64,000 bases of DNA from Aerophototrophica crusticola. GTDB taxonomy: Bacteria; Pseudomonadota; Alphaproteobacteria; Azospirillales; Azospirillaceae. The notes beneath the pieces were generated by a model. That model was not told the DNA's origin and did not search any database. It saw nothing but the letters and a program-made list of their open reading frames with translations. Position 1 is the stretch's first letter. The number at the start of each line of letters is the position of its first letter. Made by a program: the position numbers and the translations under genes. The stretch covers positions 741,952-805,951 of the forward strand of contig MOEB01000001.1 in NCBI GenBank assembly GCA_001939945.1. Reading direction: 5' to 3'. This document shows positions 50,642 through 58,248 of this stretch, in pieces.

Positions 50642-52821
50642 GCCAGGGCCTCCTTCAGCCGGGTGGCCAGGGTGGACCGCCGAGGCCGGGCGCGCACGTT
50701 GCGCACCGCATGTTCCAGCGCCTTCCCGTCCCCCACCAGCACCACCAGCTTCCGCCCGCGGGTGATGCCGGTATAGAGCAGGGTCCGCTGCAACAGCGGC
50801 GCATGCTGCAGGGTCAGGGGGATGACCACGGCCGGGTACTCCGACCCCTGCGCCTTGTGCACCGTGACGGCATAGGCCAGGGACAGCCGTTCCAGGTCCC
50901 CACCGGCGTAGCGGAGCGGCCTCCCGTCGAACTCCACCGTCAGGGCCTGGTTGTCCAGGTCCACGGCAGTGACCACGCCCATGTCGCCATTGAAGACGTC
51001 CTGTTCATGGTCGTTCTCCACCTGCATGACCTTGTCCCCCACGGCATAGGCATAGGGGCCGCGGTGCAGGCGGGGGCCGGTGGCGGGGTTGAGGGCCTGT
51101 TGCAGGGCGGCGTTCAGGGCGCGGGTGCCCAGGCCGCCCTTGTTCATGGGGCAGATCACCTGCACGTCCTTGACCGGGTCCAGGCCGAACCGCTCCGGGA
51201 TGCGCTTGGTGACCATCTGCAACAGCTTGTCCAGGCAGCCGTCGGCACTGCGGCTTTCCACCAGGTAGAAGTCGCTCTCCTCCCCGGCTGCGGGCGGCAG
51301 GGGCCGCTCCCCGGCGTTGACCCGGTGGGCGGCCTGGATGATCCGGCTCTCCGCCGCTTGGCGGAACACCTCGCGCAGGCGCACCACGGGGATGGTGCCG
51401 GACGCGATGACGTCGCCCAGCACCCGACCCGGGCCGACAGAGGGCAACTGGTCCACGTCCCCCACCAGCAGCAGCGCCGCCCGCAGCGGCAGCGCGGCCA
51501 ACAGGGAGGCCATCAGCCGCACGTCCAACATGGACACCTCATCCACCACCAGCAAGTCGATGGGCAGGGGCCGGTCCTGGTTGCGGCGGAAGCCCCCATT
51601 CGGGTCCACCTCCAGAAGGCGGTGGATGGTGCGGGCCTCATGTCCCGTCGCCTCCGCCAGCCGTTTGGCCGCGCGGCCGGTGGGCGCGGCCAGGGCCACC
51701 TCCACCCCGCGGGCGCGCAGCACCTTGACCACCGTGTTCACCAGGGTGGTCTTGCCCACGCCGGGGCCGCCGGTCATGACGCAGACCTTGGAGCGCAGCA
51801 CCGCTTCCAGCGCTGCCTGCTGACTGGGGGCCAGGACCATGCCCGTCTCCACCGCCAGGGTGGCCAGGGCCGGCGTCACCTCGAAGGCCGGCCAGGGCAG
51901 CGTCCCACGGGACAGGGCCACAAGCCGGTTGGCCACGGACCGCTCCGTCCGGTGCAGCCAAGCCGGGAACACGCAGCGCTCCCCGCCCAGCTCCTCCACC
52001 ACGATGGTGCCGGCCTCCACCTCGGTCGTCAGCGCCCGCATCAGCTTCGGCGTCTCCGCCCCCAGCAGGCCGGCGGCGCGGTCCAGCAGCTCCGCCTCCG
52101 ACAGGCCGCAGCTCCCCTCCTCCGCCGCCGCGTCCAGCAAGTGGCGCAAGCCCGCCTGCAAGCGCTGCGGGTCGTCCGGCGCCAAGCCCAGCGACTGGGC
52201 CAAGCCGTCCGCCGCCTCGAAGCCGAAGCCGCGCACGTCCGCCGCCACGCGGTACGGGTCGGCACTGACCCGGGCCAGGGCGGCACCGCCATAGGCCTGG
52301 TGGATGCGCAAGGCCCGCTCCGGCGCGATGCCGTGTGTGCCCAGGAACAGGACGAGGTCGCGCAGGGTCTGCTGGTGGCTCCAGGCGCTGCGGATGCACT
52401 CAGCCCGCACCGGGCCGATGCCGCTGACCTGGCGCAGTCGCCAGGGCTGCCGCTCGATCACGTCGAGGGTCTGTTCCCCGAATGCCTCCACCAGCTTGGC
52501 GGCATGGATCGGCCCCACCCCTTCGATCAGGCCGGACCCCAGGTAGCGCTCGATCCCATCCACCGTGCGCGGCAAGGTGGAGGTCACCTCCTCCGCCTTG
52601 AACTGCAACCCGTATTTCGGGTCATGCACCCAGGTGCCCCGGGCCCGCAGCCGCTCTCCCGGCTCGATGGAGGGGGCGTGGGCGACGACGGCGACGGGCT
52701 TCTGGTGGCCGCGCGCCTTCACCTTCAGCACGCTGAAGCCCGTGTCCGGGTTGTGGAACGTCACGCGTTCCACGGTCCCGGAGAGGTCATAGCGGTCCGT
52801 GCCGGTGTCGAGCGGCGGCAT
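50527..52821 (-). CDS. recD2: ATP-dependent RecD2-like DNA helicase
   Basis: A 764-residue superfamily 1B 5'-3' helicase. It has an N-terminal OB-like part (LSGTVERVTFHNPDTGFSVL), helix-hairpin-helix motifs (GSGLIEGVGPIHAAKLVEAF; QVSGIGPVRAECI), Walker A MTGGPGVGKTTL (about residue 348-356), Walker B VVDEVSM (about 427), LVGDVDQLPSVGPG, and the C-terminal SH3/UvrD-C motif LAYAVTVHKAQGSEYP. There is no RecB or RecC in the window, so it is the RecD2 class rather than RecBCD. It is preceded by a 133-residue gene 4 bases away, and this operon has two LexA-type boxes. Confidence 0.92.
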   Translation of the reverse strand: MPPLDTGTDRYDLSGTVERVTFHNPDTGFSVLKVKARGHQKPVAVVAHAPSIEPGERLRARGTWVHDPKYGLQFKAEEVTSTLPRTVDGIERYLGSGLIEGVGPIHAAKLVEAFGEQTLDVIERQPWRLRQVSGIGPVRAECIRSAWSHQQTLRDLVLFLGTHGIAPERALRIHQAYGGAALARVSADPYRVAADVRGFGFEAADGLAQSLGLAPDDPQRLQAGLRHLLDAAAEEGSCGLSEAELLDRAAGLLGAETPKLMRALTTEVEAGTIVVEELGGERCVFPAWLHRTERSVANRLVALSRGTLPWPAFEVTPALATLAVETGMVLAPSQQAALEAVLRSKVCVMTGGPGVGKTTLVNTVVKVLRARGVEVALAAPTGRAAKRLAEATGHEARTIHRLLEVDPNGGFRRNQDRPLPIDLLVVDEVSMLDVRLMASLLAALPLRAALLLVGDVDQLPSVGPGRVLGDVIASGTIPVVRLREVFRQAAESRIIQAAHRVNAGERPLPPAAGEESDFYLVESRSADGCLDKLLQMVTKRIPERFGLDPVKDVQVICPMNKGGLGTRALNAALQQALNPATGPRLHRGPYAYAVGDKVMQVENDHEQDVFNGDMGVVTAVDLDNQALTVEFDGRPLRYAGGDLERLSLAYAVTVHKAQGSEYPAVVIPLTLQHAPLLQRTLLYTGITRGRKLVVLVGDGKALEHAVRNVRARPRRSTLATRLKEALAQARKARTSWTATPATEAPSYSMGQQLESVLTGTSSGG

Positions 52822-52825
52822 TCCT

Positions 52826-53227
52826 TCACTCCGCGGCGATGGGGATCGGATGGTGGGCGGGAGCCCGGCGGGCGGTGGGCTTCGGCGCCGCGACGGCCTT
52901 TCGGCGAGACTTCAGGGCGGCAGGCTTCGGCGCCTCCTCCACCTCGATCACCGGTGCGACCGGGGCCGGTGTGGTGGCGAAGGCACGGGCGGTGACCTCG
53001 GCCAGGGCCTTGGCGTGGCGCTCCGCCACCTGCGCGTCGGTCAGCACCTGGATGTGCTTGGCCTTGGCGGCGGACAGCAGCGCCTTGGCCTCCGCGGCCT
53101 GGGCCCCGTCCTCCACTTGCAGCCATTGCATCAGCGTGCCGCGGGAAAGGGCCAAGGCGACGCGGTCCGCCACGGAAGGAAGCGTGTTGGGACGGCTGCG
53201 GCCAGCGGTGGCGGCTGCGATAGCCAT
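52826..53227 (-). CDS. Hypothetical protein, first gene of the recD2 operon
   Basis: A 133-residue protein without a family I recognise. The N-terminal half is helical (LPSVADRVALALSRGTLMQW, AAEAKALLSAAKAKHIQVLT, DAQVAERHAKALAEVTARAF), and the tail is Pro/Ala/Lys-rich and basic (KSRRKAVAAPKPTARRAPAH), as in DNA-binding tails. It starts at MAIAAATAGR with GGAG upstream; two LexA-type boxes lie 19-33 and 48-62 bases in front of the start. recD2 follows after four bases, so both are likely induced together by DNA damage. Confidence 0.65.
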   Translation of the reverse strand: MAIAAATAGRSRPNTLPSVADRVALALSRGTLMQWLQVEDGAQAAEAKALLSAAKAKHIQVLTDAQVAERHAKALAEVTARAFATTPAPVAPVIEVEEAPKPAALKSRRKAVAAPKPTARRAPAHHPIPIAAE

Positions 53228-53245
53228 GGGGCGATGCTCCAATAT

Positions 53246-53260
53246 GTTCCTGTTCTGTTC
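53246..53260 (-). promoter_or_regulatory. LexA-type SOS box 1 of the recD2 operon
   Basis: GTTC-CTGTTCT-GTTC on the plus strand, an exact match to the alphaproteobacterial LexA consensus GTTC-N7-GTTC. It lies 19-33 bases upstream of the start codon of the 133-residue gene heading the recD2 operon. Confidence 0.65.
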
Positions 53261-53274
53261 TGGAAAAGATAGGC

Positions 53275-53289
53275 GAACAGACCTGGAAC
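53275..53289 (-). promoter_or_regulatory. LexA-type SOS box 2 of the recD2 operon
   Basis: GAAC-AGACCTG-GAAC on the plus strand, that is GTTC-CAGGTCT-GTTC on the minus strand, again an exact match to GTTC-N7-GTTC. It lies 14 bases further upstream than box 1, in opposite orientation, and resembles the box at 55605-55619 in its spacer. Confidence 0.7.
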
Positions 53290-53422
53290 ATCCAGGAGGA
53301 AATGCCCATATAAGTGACAATCCCAAGACATCAGCCCCGACCCGCCGGGCCCCCGAATGCCGCAGCCTTTCAGGCCCGCGGCGGCCGGAACCCATGCCGG
53401 ACGGGGCCCAGCGAGGCCCCCC

Positions 53423-53764
53423 ATGCGTTACCTTCCCACCATCGAGCTGACCCCGCAGGTCCGCCTGCTGCTGGCCCGGGGTGCCCTGCATCTGCAACCC
53501 GGCCAGTGGGTGCGCGACGGCGAGCGCGGCATCGGCCGCTTCCTGCGCGCTGACGCCCGCACCGGCACCCCGCATGTCAGTTGGGTCCGGCCGGAGGACC
53601 GGTTCGAAGACGCCGCCAAGCGTTTCGGCCGCGCCTGCCAGAAGGGTTTCATCGGCAAGTACGCCCGCCGTTATGACGGGGTGAAGCAGGCCCGGGCGAT
53701 GGGGCGGGACCCCTTCCCCTTCACCGGCATGCGGGAACCGGTGCGGGGGACGATCCCGTTCTGA
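53423..53764 (+). CDS. Hypothetical protein, accessory island
   Basis: A 113-residue basic protein: TIELTPQVRLLLARGALHLQ, PGQWVRDGERGIGRFLRADA, then DRFEDAAKRFGRACQKGFIG and a basic tail. The GQWV...GxxGRFL pattern may form a small beta-barrel, but no family is recognised. It is divergent from the recD2 operon, and the 195-base gap between them holds the two LexA-type boxes, which might also affect this gene. It is of the size and type common in temperate phages. Confidence 0.6.
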   Translation: MRYLPTIELTPQVRLLLARGALHLQPGQWVRDGERGIGRFLRADARTGTPHVSWVRPEDRFEDAAKRFGRACQKGFIGKYARRYDGVKQARAMGRDPFPFTGMREPVRGTIPF

Positions 53765-53795
53765 GGTCGTGAGGCTGGTGGATACCAACGGAGCC

Positions 53796-53817
53796 CGACT
53801 TTCGAATTCGAAAGTCG
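53796..53817. repeat. 22-base perfect palindrome, repeat family A, copy 2
   Basis: Identical to the copy at 25027-25048 (half-site CGACTTTCGAA). It lies in the 204-base gap between two convergent island genes. Behind it is a CCCCTCTCCCTCTGGAGCAG stretch resembling the C-rich arms of copy 1. The remaining gap shows no other clear element. Confidence 0.7.
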
Positions 53818-53968
53818 CCACCGCGGCAAAGCAGGTTGGCTGAACGCCGCCCTTGCGTCCCCTCTCCCTCTGGAGCAGGGGACATGGCGGCAAGATTCGG
53901 CTTCCACTCCAGCCAGAGTTGGAGCGATTAGCGAGAATGGGTGCAAGCGTGGCCACACCCACGGCCCG

Positions 53969-54298
53969 TCACTCCGCCGCGACCTTCAGCCCGACAGTCG
54001 GCCGCGGGGGCAGCAGGCCCAGGGTGCGGCCCACATCCTCGGCGGTAAGCTGCGGCCGATAGGCGGCGGCATAGCGCTCCAGCGCCGCCAGACACTCCAC
54101 CACCGTGCCCTGCCCCACGGCCCGGCAGTCCTCAAAGGCGCTGCCGTCGGGGCGGACCCAATGGGTGACGTAGCAGCGGTCGCCCACGTCCTGGTCCAGG
54201 GTGAGCGCCAGCCGCCCTTCCATGCCCAGGCGGGCATGCACGGTGCGCAGCCGGCGGCGGAGCTGGTCCAGGGTCATCTTGTCGGTCATCACAGCCAT
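53969..54298 (-). CDS. Hypothetical protein, accessory island
   Basis: A 109-residue protein with no family I recognise. It starts MAVMTDKMTLDQLRRRLRTV, has a region resembling phage single-strand DNA-handling small proteins (RLALTLDQDVGDRCYVTHWV), and ends with a Pro-rich stretch. GAGGGGA lies directly before the ATG, so the start may instead be the ATG three codons on. It follows the 123-residue gene by 19 bases and is third in the operon headed by the putative annealing protein. Confidence 0.55.
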   Translation of the reverse strand: MAVMTDKMTLDQLRRRLRTVHARLGMEGRLALTLDQDVGDRCYVTHWVRPDGSAFEDCRAVGQGTVVECLAALERYAAAYRPQLTAEDVGRTLGLLPPRPTVGLKVAAE

Positions 54299-54317
54299 TC
54301 CCCTCGTTCCCCCTCGG

Positions 54318-54689
54318 TCAGGCGGCGTCGCGCCGCGCATCCCCGTCCTGTTCGCGTGGGCCTGAACCGGCTTCTGCCCAGGCCATGTCCTCCGCGCAGG
54401 CCGCCATCACCCGCCGCACGCTGGCGGCGACACCCGACTCGGCCTCCGCCAGCTCCAACCGTCCCAACTGGGCAACCATGCCGCCGGCCTCCGCCTGCAC
54501 CCAGGCGCGGTAGCGGGCATCGCGGGCCTGCGGGTCAGCCCACCAGGTCGGGCGGCGCGGGCTGCGCTCCAGCAAGTCGCGCTCGAAGGCCGCCCGGCCG
54601 AACAGCCCGCTGGGCGCCGTGCCGGACATGGAAGCAGCCCGGGCCGCTTGAGCTGCGAATTCGCACTTCCTGAAAGGCAGGCGTGGCAT
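54318..54689 (-). CDS. Hypothetical protein, accessory island
   Basis: A 123-residue Ala/Arg/Glu-rich protein, mostly helical in appearance (FGRAAFERDLLERSPRRPTW; DARYRAWVQAEAGGMVAQLG). No family recognised. It lies 18 bases after the putative annealing-protein gene and 19 bases before the next unknown gene, so it is the middle gene of a three-gene unit with a LexA-type box in front. Confidence 0.5.
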   Translation of the reverse strand: MPRLPFRKCEFAAQAARAASMSGTAPSGLFGRAAFERDLLERSPRRPTWWADPQARDARYRAWVQAEAGGMVAQLGRLELAEAESGVAASVRRVMAACAEDMAWAEAGSGPREQDGDARRDAA

Positions 54690-54707
54690 GTGCGTTCCTC
54701 CCTGGCC

Positions 54708-55514
54708 TCAGGCGGCCTCGCGGCCGGGACCCGGGGCGCGCTCGTTCGCAAGGATCTCCGCCTTCTTCTGGGCGAAGTGGCTGGTGATGCGGTGCTGGGC
54801 GGCCTTGTCCACCAAGCCGATCTCCCGCACCCGGGTGGCGGTACCGCTGCGCCAGAGGGTGTCCAGCGCGTCCAGGTCGGCCACCTTGTCCAGCTTCGCC
54901 TTGATCTGGGCCTCGAAGGCCTCCACAGCGGCGGGCTGGGTGTCCGGGTTGGCCTTGGCCGTGAAATAGGCCTCCGACTCCTCCCGGTACTTGCTGTCGT
55001 CGAACTGGCCCATATGGACGTCCGCCGCCAGGCCGAGCTGGACCAGGCATTTGCCCACCGCGTCGGTGATGGACATCTTGAACGCCTCGTCGTTCGGCTC
55101 CTCCGAGCCGTCGCGGCGGCGGCGCACCAGCTCCGTCCCGCCCCACTGCGGGCCCGTCCAGGCGACGGTGCCGTTCTCCGGGTCGCGGTACCAGACCTTG
55201 ACGCAGACGAAGACCATGCGCTCGACGACGGTCCACTCGGTCTGCTCATAGCCCCAGCCCTGGCCCACGGGCCCGAACTGCTCGGTCATCTGCTGCAGGC
55301 GCCAGGTGGGGTCGATCTGGGTGCCGCGGAAGCCGCCGGACCGCTGGAATGGCTTCGTCGCCTTCGGGTCGGTCCGCTTCAGGCGGTTCCACAGGCCCAG
55401 ATGCTCACGCAGGGCCACCACCTTCTCGCTCTTGCTCTTGGCCACGTCGGCCGCCGCGGGATTCTCCTGCGGCGCGGCGGTCTGGTCGGCGGGCCCTTTG
55501 GTCATCTTCACCAT
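54708..55514 (-). CDS. Putative Rad52/Sak-like single-strand annealing protein
   Basis: A 268-residue protein. Conserved-looking parts are LKRTDPKATKPFQRSGGFRG, RLQQMTEQFGPVGQGWGYEQ and the later DEAFKMSITDAVGKCLVQLG followed by DVHMGQFDD. The last recalls the Rad52-fold helix with its acidic/Gly ending, and the overall plan (short linker, beta-rich core, helix, variable basic tail) fits phage annealing proteins. The assignment is tentative: RecT- or Erf-type would be the main alternatives. A LexA-type box lies 91-105 bases upstream with a promoter (TTGCAA, then TATATT 18 bases on). It would partner the YqaJ nuclease. Confidence 0.55.
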   Translation of the reverse strand: MVKMTKGPADQTAAPQENPAAADVAKSKSEKVVALREHLGLWNRLKRTDPKATKPFQRSGGFRGTQIDPTWRLQQMTEQFGPVGQGWGYEQTEWTVVERMVFVCVKVWYRDPENGTVAWTGPQWGGTELVRRRRDGSEEPNDEAFKMSITDAVGKCLVQLGLAADVHMGQFDDSKYREESEAYFTAKANPDTQPAAVEAFEAQIKAKLDKVADLDALDTLWRSGTATRVREIGLVDKAAQHRITSHFAQKKAEILANERAPGPGREAA

Positions 55515-55604
55515 GCTGATCAGCCTCCTGCCGGTCGCCTCATGCCCTACCCGGGGACGGCGACTCGGGAGACCAATATATGGCTGCAAACTCGCAGCTT
55601 GCAA

Positions 55605-55619
55605 GAACAGACCAAGAAC
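55605..55619 (-). promoter_or_regulatory. LexA-type SOS box of the annealing-protein operon
   Basis: GAAC-AGACCAA-GAAC on the plus strand (GTTC-TTGGTCT-GTTC on the minus strand), an exact match to GTTC-N7-GTTC. Directly after it on the minus strand come TTGCAA and, 18 bases later, TATATT, a good promoter whose -35 would be covered by the bound repressor. Confidence 0.7.
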
Positions 55620-55630
55620 AGATCGGGCCC

Positions 55631-56164
55631 TTAACCCCTTTGCGAGGCACCCCCCACTTCTTCGCGCCGGTTCCTCAGCCGGGCCACGAAATCCCCCAGT
55701 TCCTGCCAGGGACCCAGGTCGAAGAAGCGCCGTGCCAGCCCGGATGGCGACGGCACGACGAAGATCACGATCCCCTCAAGGGTCACGTCCTGCCGCCCAT
55801 AGGGCACGACGGGGGCACGGAAGAACGCCTTCGCCGCGTTCTTGCTGTCGAAGGCGATGGCCGTCGGCCGGCAGGCAAGCATCTTCGCCCTGAACCCGGC
55901 CACGTCATAGGCTCCGGGGGTCAGGTCGTGGTCGCAGCCGAACTCGGTCTTGTTCAGGTCGGTCAGGCCGATGCCGTAATTCAGCACCCGCCGGTACTCC
56001 GCCGGGTCCAGCCGGCATGGCGTCAGACCCACCTCATGCAGGGTGGGCCAGAACCGGTTGCCGGGGTTGGCGTAATAGGCCGCCTTGGCGGCGGAGATGC
56101 GGGACGGCGCCGTGCCGCACAGCACGAGGTCGAGGCCGGGGGCCAGCACGTCAGGCAGGATCAT
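55631..56164 (-). CDS. Uracil-DNA glycosylase (MUG/TDG-like, family 2)
   Basis: A 177-residue glycosylase that removes uracil or mismatched thymine from DNA. It carries YYANPGNRFWPTLHEVGLTP and IGLTDLNKTEFGCDHDLTP, and the C-terminal VVPSPSGLARRFFD. The catalytic Asn of MUG (G-I-N-P) is replaced by G-T-A-P (CGTAPSRISA), as in a subgroup of these proteins, so its substrate may differ. It is on the minus strand, 26 bases or less before the LexA-type box of the next operon. The ATG at MILPDVLAPG is preferred over one ten codons upstream. Confidence 0.85.
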   Translation of the reverse strand: MILPDVLAPGLDLVLCGTAPSRISAAKAAYYANPGNRFWPTLHEVGLTPCRLDPAEYRRVLNYGIGLTDLNKTEFGCDHDLTPGAYDVAGFRAKMLACRPTAIAFDSKNAAKAFFRAPVVPYGRQDVTLEGIVIFVVPSPSGLARRFFDLGPWQELGDFVARLRNRREEVGGASQRG

Positions 56165-56216
56165 GCGCTGAAGCTGGCACCCGCCGTCCCGCACTTCAAG
56201 CCATGGCCGCTGCCGC

Positions 56217-56807
56217 TCAGGGCTTCAGCAGGCCGCCCGCCAGGCAGCGGAACGCCTCCACCGCCTTGGCCAGCACCTCCTGCGGGTTCGGGCTGGCCGC
56301 CACCCACAAGGCGGCGTTGAGCGCGGCCCCGTTCAGCAGGCGGGCGGCGGCCTCCGGGTCCACCGGCTTGACGATGCCCTGGGCTACCAGCCGTTCCACC
56401 GTCCGCCGCGTCTCCTGTAGGCAGTTGTTCTGGCTAGGCCAGAGCGACGGGTCCCCCAGGAAGGCCGGCCCGTCCAGCAGCACGATGCGCTGCACCTCCG
56501 GCTCCAGCGCCATCTCGATATAGGCGATGCCCTCCGCCAGCAGCCCTTCCCAGGCATTGCCCGCCCGGGCGCCGACGGCGCGGGCCTGGGCAGCCATTTC
56601 CCCGTCGATCTGGTTGACCACCGCCAGCAGCAGGCCGCGCTTGTCGCCGAAATTGTGATAGAGGGCGCCGCGCGTCAGGCCCACCGTGGCCGTCAGCTCA
56701 TCCATGGACGCGGCGGCATATCCTTGCTCGGCAAAGGCCTTGCGGGCGGCGCGGACCAGCTTGGCCCGGGTCTCCTCCATCATCTCCGCCCGCCGTTTCC
56801 CGACCAT
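56217..56807 (-). CDS. TetR-family transcriptional repressor
   Basis: A 196-residue regulator with an N-terminal TetR DNA-binding domain (RAARKAFAEQGYAAASMDEL, TATVGLTRGALYHNFGDKRG) and a ligand-binding C-terminal helical domain containing GPAFLGDPSLWPSQNNCLQE. It is divergent from the RidA gene; two matching inverted repeats lie between them, so it probably represses itself and that gene. Ligand unknown. Confidence 0.92.
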   Translation of the reverse strand: MVGKRRAEMMEETRAKLVRAARKAFAEQGYAAASMDELTATVGLTRGALYHNFGDKRGLLLAVVNQIDGEMAAQARAVGARAGNAWEGLLAEGIAYIEMALEPEVQRIVLLDGPAFLGDPSLWPSQNNCLQETRRTVERLVAQGIVKPVDPEAAARLLNGAALNAALWVAASPNPQEVLAKAVEAFRCLAGGLLKP

Positions 56808-56840
56808 CCCCTGCTCCTCGCCTTACTCAAAGCAGCATTG

Positions 56841-56886
56841 ACATACGCAGCGTATGTGTGATGCCATCACATACGCACCGTACGCG
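56841..56886. promoter_or_regulatory. TetR-type operator pair between the TetR and RidA genes
   Basis: A perfect inverted repeat ACATACGC-A-GCGTATGT (56841-56857) and a second, imperfect copy with the same left half ACATACGC-A-CCGTACGC (56869-56885). Their centres are 28 bases apart. The first overlaps a TTGACA box (56838-56843). This arrangement is typical for binding of a TetR dimer at each site. Confidence 0.75.
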
Positions 56887-56977
56887 AAACGGTCTCTCGC
56901 CGGGAAGGGCCAAAAAATCCGGCCCTCCCCCGCGCTCCCGTACCGCACGGACCCATAGAGCAACCTGGAGCAGTCCA

Positions 56978-57376
56978 ATGCCCGAACGCCAAGCGATCTT
57001 CCCGCCCGGCCGCCACGCGCTTTATGAGCAGCACCGCTATTCCGCGGCGATCCGCTCCGGCGACCTGCTGTTCGTCTCGGGACAGGTGGGCAGCCGGATG
57101 GACGGCACGCCCGAACCCGACTACGCCGCCCAGGTCCGGCTTGCCTTCGACAACCTTGCCGCCGTGCTGACCGCGGCCGGGTGCGGCTTCGGGGACGTGG
57201 TGGACGTCACCACCTTCCACACCGACCCGGCGTCACAGTTCGCCACCTTCATGGAGGTGCGGAACAAATTGATCGGGGCGCCGCCCTATCCGAACTGGAC
57301 CGCGGTCGGCGTGACCTGGCTGGCAGGCTTCGACTTCGAGATCAAGGTTATCGCCCGCATCCCCACGGGGCGCTGA
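56978..57376 (+). CDS. RidA-family (YjgF/YER057c/UK114) enamine/imine deaminase-like protein
   Basis: A 132-residue trimeric protein of the RidA family, which hydrolyses reactive enamines and imines. It shows SGDLLFVSGQVGSRMDGTPE, QVRLAFDNLAAVLTAAGCGF and DVVDVTTFHTDP; the final PNWTAVGVTWLAGFDFEIKV with its conserved C-terminal pattern. The catalytic Arg of true RidA (typically R-P-x-R) is replaced here by WTAVGV, so it is a subgroup with possibly another substrate. Its control by the divergent TetR gene suggests a catabolic or protective role. Confidence 0.87.
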   Translation: MPERQAIFPPGRHALYEQHRYSAAIRSGDLLFVSGQVGSRMDGTPEPDYAAQVRLAFDNLAAVLTAAGCGFGDVVDVTTFHTDPASQFATFMEVRNKLIGAPPYPNWTAVGVTWLAGFDFEIKVIARIPTGR

Positions 57377-57428
57377 CCGCTTGCCTGGGGGCATGGCGAA
57401 CGCCTGCCATGCCGCCCCGGTGCAGCCG

Positions 57429-58244
57429 TCAGACCGCCTCGTCCTCGGCTTCCTCGGCCGCCGCGCGCTGCTTCTCGATCCGGCGGGCCATGAAGACCGA
57501 GACCTCGTAGAGCAGGATCAGCGGGATGGCCAAGCCCACCTGGCTGATCACGTCCGGTGGGGTGAGGATGGCCGCGGCGACGAAGATGATGACGACGGCG
57601 TAGCGCCGCTTGGACGCCAGCCCGTCCGCCGTCACCAGCCCCACCCGGGCCAGCAGGGTCAGCAACACGGGCAGCTGGAACGCGATGCCGAAGGCGAAGA
57701 TCAGCGTCATCACCAGCGACAGGTACTCGGCCACCCGCGTCTCAGCCACGATGGCGAGGCTTCCTTCACCGCCGGCGGACTCGAAGCCGATGAAGAAGCG
57801 CAGGGCCATGGGCATGATGAAGAAATAGACCAGCAGCCCGCCGATGCTGAACAGGACCGGCGTTGCCACCAGGAACGGCAGGAACGCCTTCTTCTCGTGC
57901 TTGTAGAGGCCGGGGGCGACGAATTTCCAGACCTGGTTGGCGATGATGGGGAAGGAGATCAGCGCCCCGCCCCAGAACGCCACCTTCACATAGGTCAGGA
58001 ACGCCTCCTGCGGCGCCGTGTAGATCATCCGCCGGTTCTGCGCGTCCGGGCCATAGGCCAGCACCAGCGGGTACATCAGCAGCTTGTAGATCGCTTCCGC
58101 GAAGTAGAAGCAGAGAAGGAAAGCGATGAACAGGGCTGCAAGGCTGTAGACCAGCCGGTTGCGCAGCTCGATCAGGTGGTCGAGCAGCGGCATCTTGCTG
58201 GCATCGACCTCTTCCTCGCCGGCGGGCATGTTGTGCATCGCCAT
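57429..58244 (-). CDS. tatC: Sec-independent translocase subunit TatC
   Basis: A 271-residue polytopic subunit of the twin-arginine export system that recognises RR signal peptides. Six transmembrane segments are visible, beginning VYSLAALFIAFLLCFYFAEA. Conserved features are PLLDHLIELRNRLVYS at the N terminus, the PQEAFLTYVKVAF loop, FIMPMALRFFIGF, and the AILTPPDVISQ motif. Its start lies five bases before the tatB stop region end, so tatB and tatC are coupled. Confidence 0.96.
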   Translation of the reverse strand: MAMHNMPAGEEEVDASKMPLLDHLIELRNRLVYSLAALFIAFLLCFYFAEAIYKLLMYPLVLAYGPDAQNRRMIYTAPQEAFLTYVKVAFWGGALISFPIIANQVWKFVAPGLYKHEKKAFLPFLVATPVLFSIGGLLVYFFIMPMALRFFIGFESAGGEGSLAIVAETRVAEYLSLVMTLIFAFGIAFQLPVLLTLLARVGLVTADGLASKRRYAVVIIFVAAAILTPPDVISQVGLAIPLILLYEVSVFMARRIEKQRAAAEEAEDEAV

Positions 58245-58248
58245 GGGG

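Noticed and set aside
48899..56164. Intact prophage
   Set aside because: No integrase, terminase, portal, capsid, tail, lysis genes or attachment repeats; only recombination and small genes are seen.
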